Position numbers and translations under genes: made by a program
NCBI GenBank assembly: GCA_028278525.1
Contig: JANQEE010000009.1
Span: 1 to 64,000, forward strand
From: Minwuiaceae bacterium
GTDB lineage: Bacteria > Pseudomonadota > Alphaproteobacteria > Minwuiales > Minwuiaceae
Length of the DNA: 64,000 nucleotides
Reading direction: 5' to 3'
The notes under the pieces: model-generated
What the model was told of the DNA's origin: nothing
Seen by the model: the letters and a program-made list of their open reading frames with translations, nothing else
Databases searched by the model: none
Shown: piece after piece, positions 63,410-64,000 of the stretch
Layout: every line of letters begins with the position of its first letter
Position numbering within the stretch: the first letter of the stretch is position 1

Positions 63410-64000
63410 CTACCCGCCGCCCTCGAAAATACGGAGCCGGGCGTTCTCCAGATGCTGATGCATCAGCCGCTTCGCTTCATCCGCATCGCGGGACGCAATC
63501 GCATCGTATATCGCGGTGTGCTCTTCCTGGACGGCGATACGCCTCGATTTGGGCTGATCCAGGGTCAAGCTGCGGTTGAGGCCGATGCCGACGCGTATCT
63601 GGCTGGCGATCGCCGCCATGGTGGACAGGAAAAACCGATTGTCGGTGGCGGCGGCAACCGCCTGATGGAAGGCAATATCCTCGTCGATCCCGCCCGTCCC
63701 GCTCTTTAACGAGCGTTCGAGGTCGCCGAGCGCCTGCGCCAAGCGATCGAGGGAGTCTCGATCGTGTTCGACGGCGGCGAGGGCCGCCGCCTCGCTTTCC
63801 AACGCGATGCGAAACGTAAAGCACTTTTGGATGTCGGCGACACTTCCGACCTCGGCAAAGCTGAAGACCTGATGGGCCGGCCGGCGGACGACGAAGGTTC
63901 CAGCACCCTGACGCGACACGACCAGGCCATCGTCCTTCAGCCGCCGCAGGGCCTGCCGAACAACCGGCCTGGAGACGGAAAGCCGTTCCGCAAGCTGCAT
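63410..64000 (-). CDS. GntR/FadR family transcriptional regulator (partial)
   Basis: At least 196 residues of a FadR-subfamily GntR regulator; the first residues lie beyond the window. The winged helix is MQLAERLSVSRPVVRQALRR with LKDDGLVVSRQGAGTFVVRR. The all-helical FCD ligand domain follows (FTFRIALESEAAALAAVEHD, the metal-type Asp/His in EDIAFHQAVAAATDNRFF, and MHQHLENARLRIFEG at the end). It faces the M24/aminotransferase cluster and may control it. A dyad TTGCGTACAA lies at 63344-63353. Confidence 0.92.
   Translation of the reverse strand: MQLAERLSVSRPVVRQALRRLKDDGLVVSRQGAGTFVVRRPAHQVFSFAEVGSVADIQKCFTFRIALESEAAALAAVEHDRDSLDRLAQALGDLERSLKSGTGGIDEDIAFHQAVAAATDNRFFLSTMAAIASQIRVGIGLNRSLTLDQPKSRRIAVQEEHTAIYDAIASRDADEAKRLMHQHLENARLRIFEGGG

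Overview
The window looks like chromosomal DNA from a GC-rich marine alphaproteobacterium, probably of the Rhodospirillales type. This rests on gene order and families: yqeY-dnaG-rpoD divergent from carA-carB-greA, the uvrC-pgsA-moaD-moaE and lgt-midA-pgeF blocks, a GcvA-like LysR regulator, a DUF1127 protein, a phasin, a possible Irr-type iron box, and a 'marine proteobacterial' class GN sortase with its dedicated target. No tRNA or rRNA gene and no CRISPR array was seen.

Layout. 1-9.5 kb: housekeeping (partial rpoD, dnaG, yqeY on the minus strand; carA, carB, greA on the plus strand). 9.6-12.6 kb: an Lrp regulator, thioredoxin reductase, a LysR regulator and a structured small-RNA candidate whose loops expose CUCCC. 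12.6-22.2 kb: metabolic and stress genes (HAD phosphatase, GNAT, msrP, dps, hydratase, EF-G-like GTPase, panE, aspartate aminotransferase, LysR, DUF1127). 22.2-28.9 kb: an internally deleted formate/nitrite transporter pseudogene with an FNR-type box still upstream, OsmC, a TlpA-like thioredoxin, the sortase target/sortase pair and uvrB. 29.1-35.2 kb: a signalling locus with a secreted PilJ-domain protein, a histidine kinase carrying six tandem coiled-coil repeats, and a three-receiver protein whose kinase-like domain lacks the phospho-accepting histidine. 35.5-45.3 kb: VOC protein, a 35-residue membrane protein, OmpR/EnvZ pair, MarR-ilvE, molybdopterin genes, pgsA and uvrC. 45.8-57.9 kb: SDR, Ca/Na exchanger, IS5 remnant, CsaA, phasin, TetR, proC, YbjN, UbiK, lgt-midA-pgeF, hydrolase and an M24 creatinase-fold enzyme.

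The most accessory part is 57.9-63.4 kb. The last codons of the M24 gene plus a 22-codon hydrophobic ORF occur three times in the same orientation (57.8, 59.2 and 63.2 kb). The second and third copies bracket a less GC-rich island with a divergent gene pair that shares a CCATGG start site, and a two-gene cassette that I read as a defence system: an Mrr-like PD-(D/E)XK nuclease with an AbiJ-like N-terminus, followed by a TIGR02391-type HEPN protein with an RNPxSH motif. A possible REP-associated transposase tail lies inside the same bracket. A GntR/FadR regulator, cut by the window edge, closes the region.

A theme across the window is decay by internal deletion (FNT transporter, IS5 transposase, third copy of the small ORF). 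Another is long perfect or near-perfect inverted repeats between genes, in two sequence families: G-rich arms of 33-34 bp, and palindromes sharing a CCGATCAA core.
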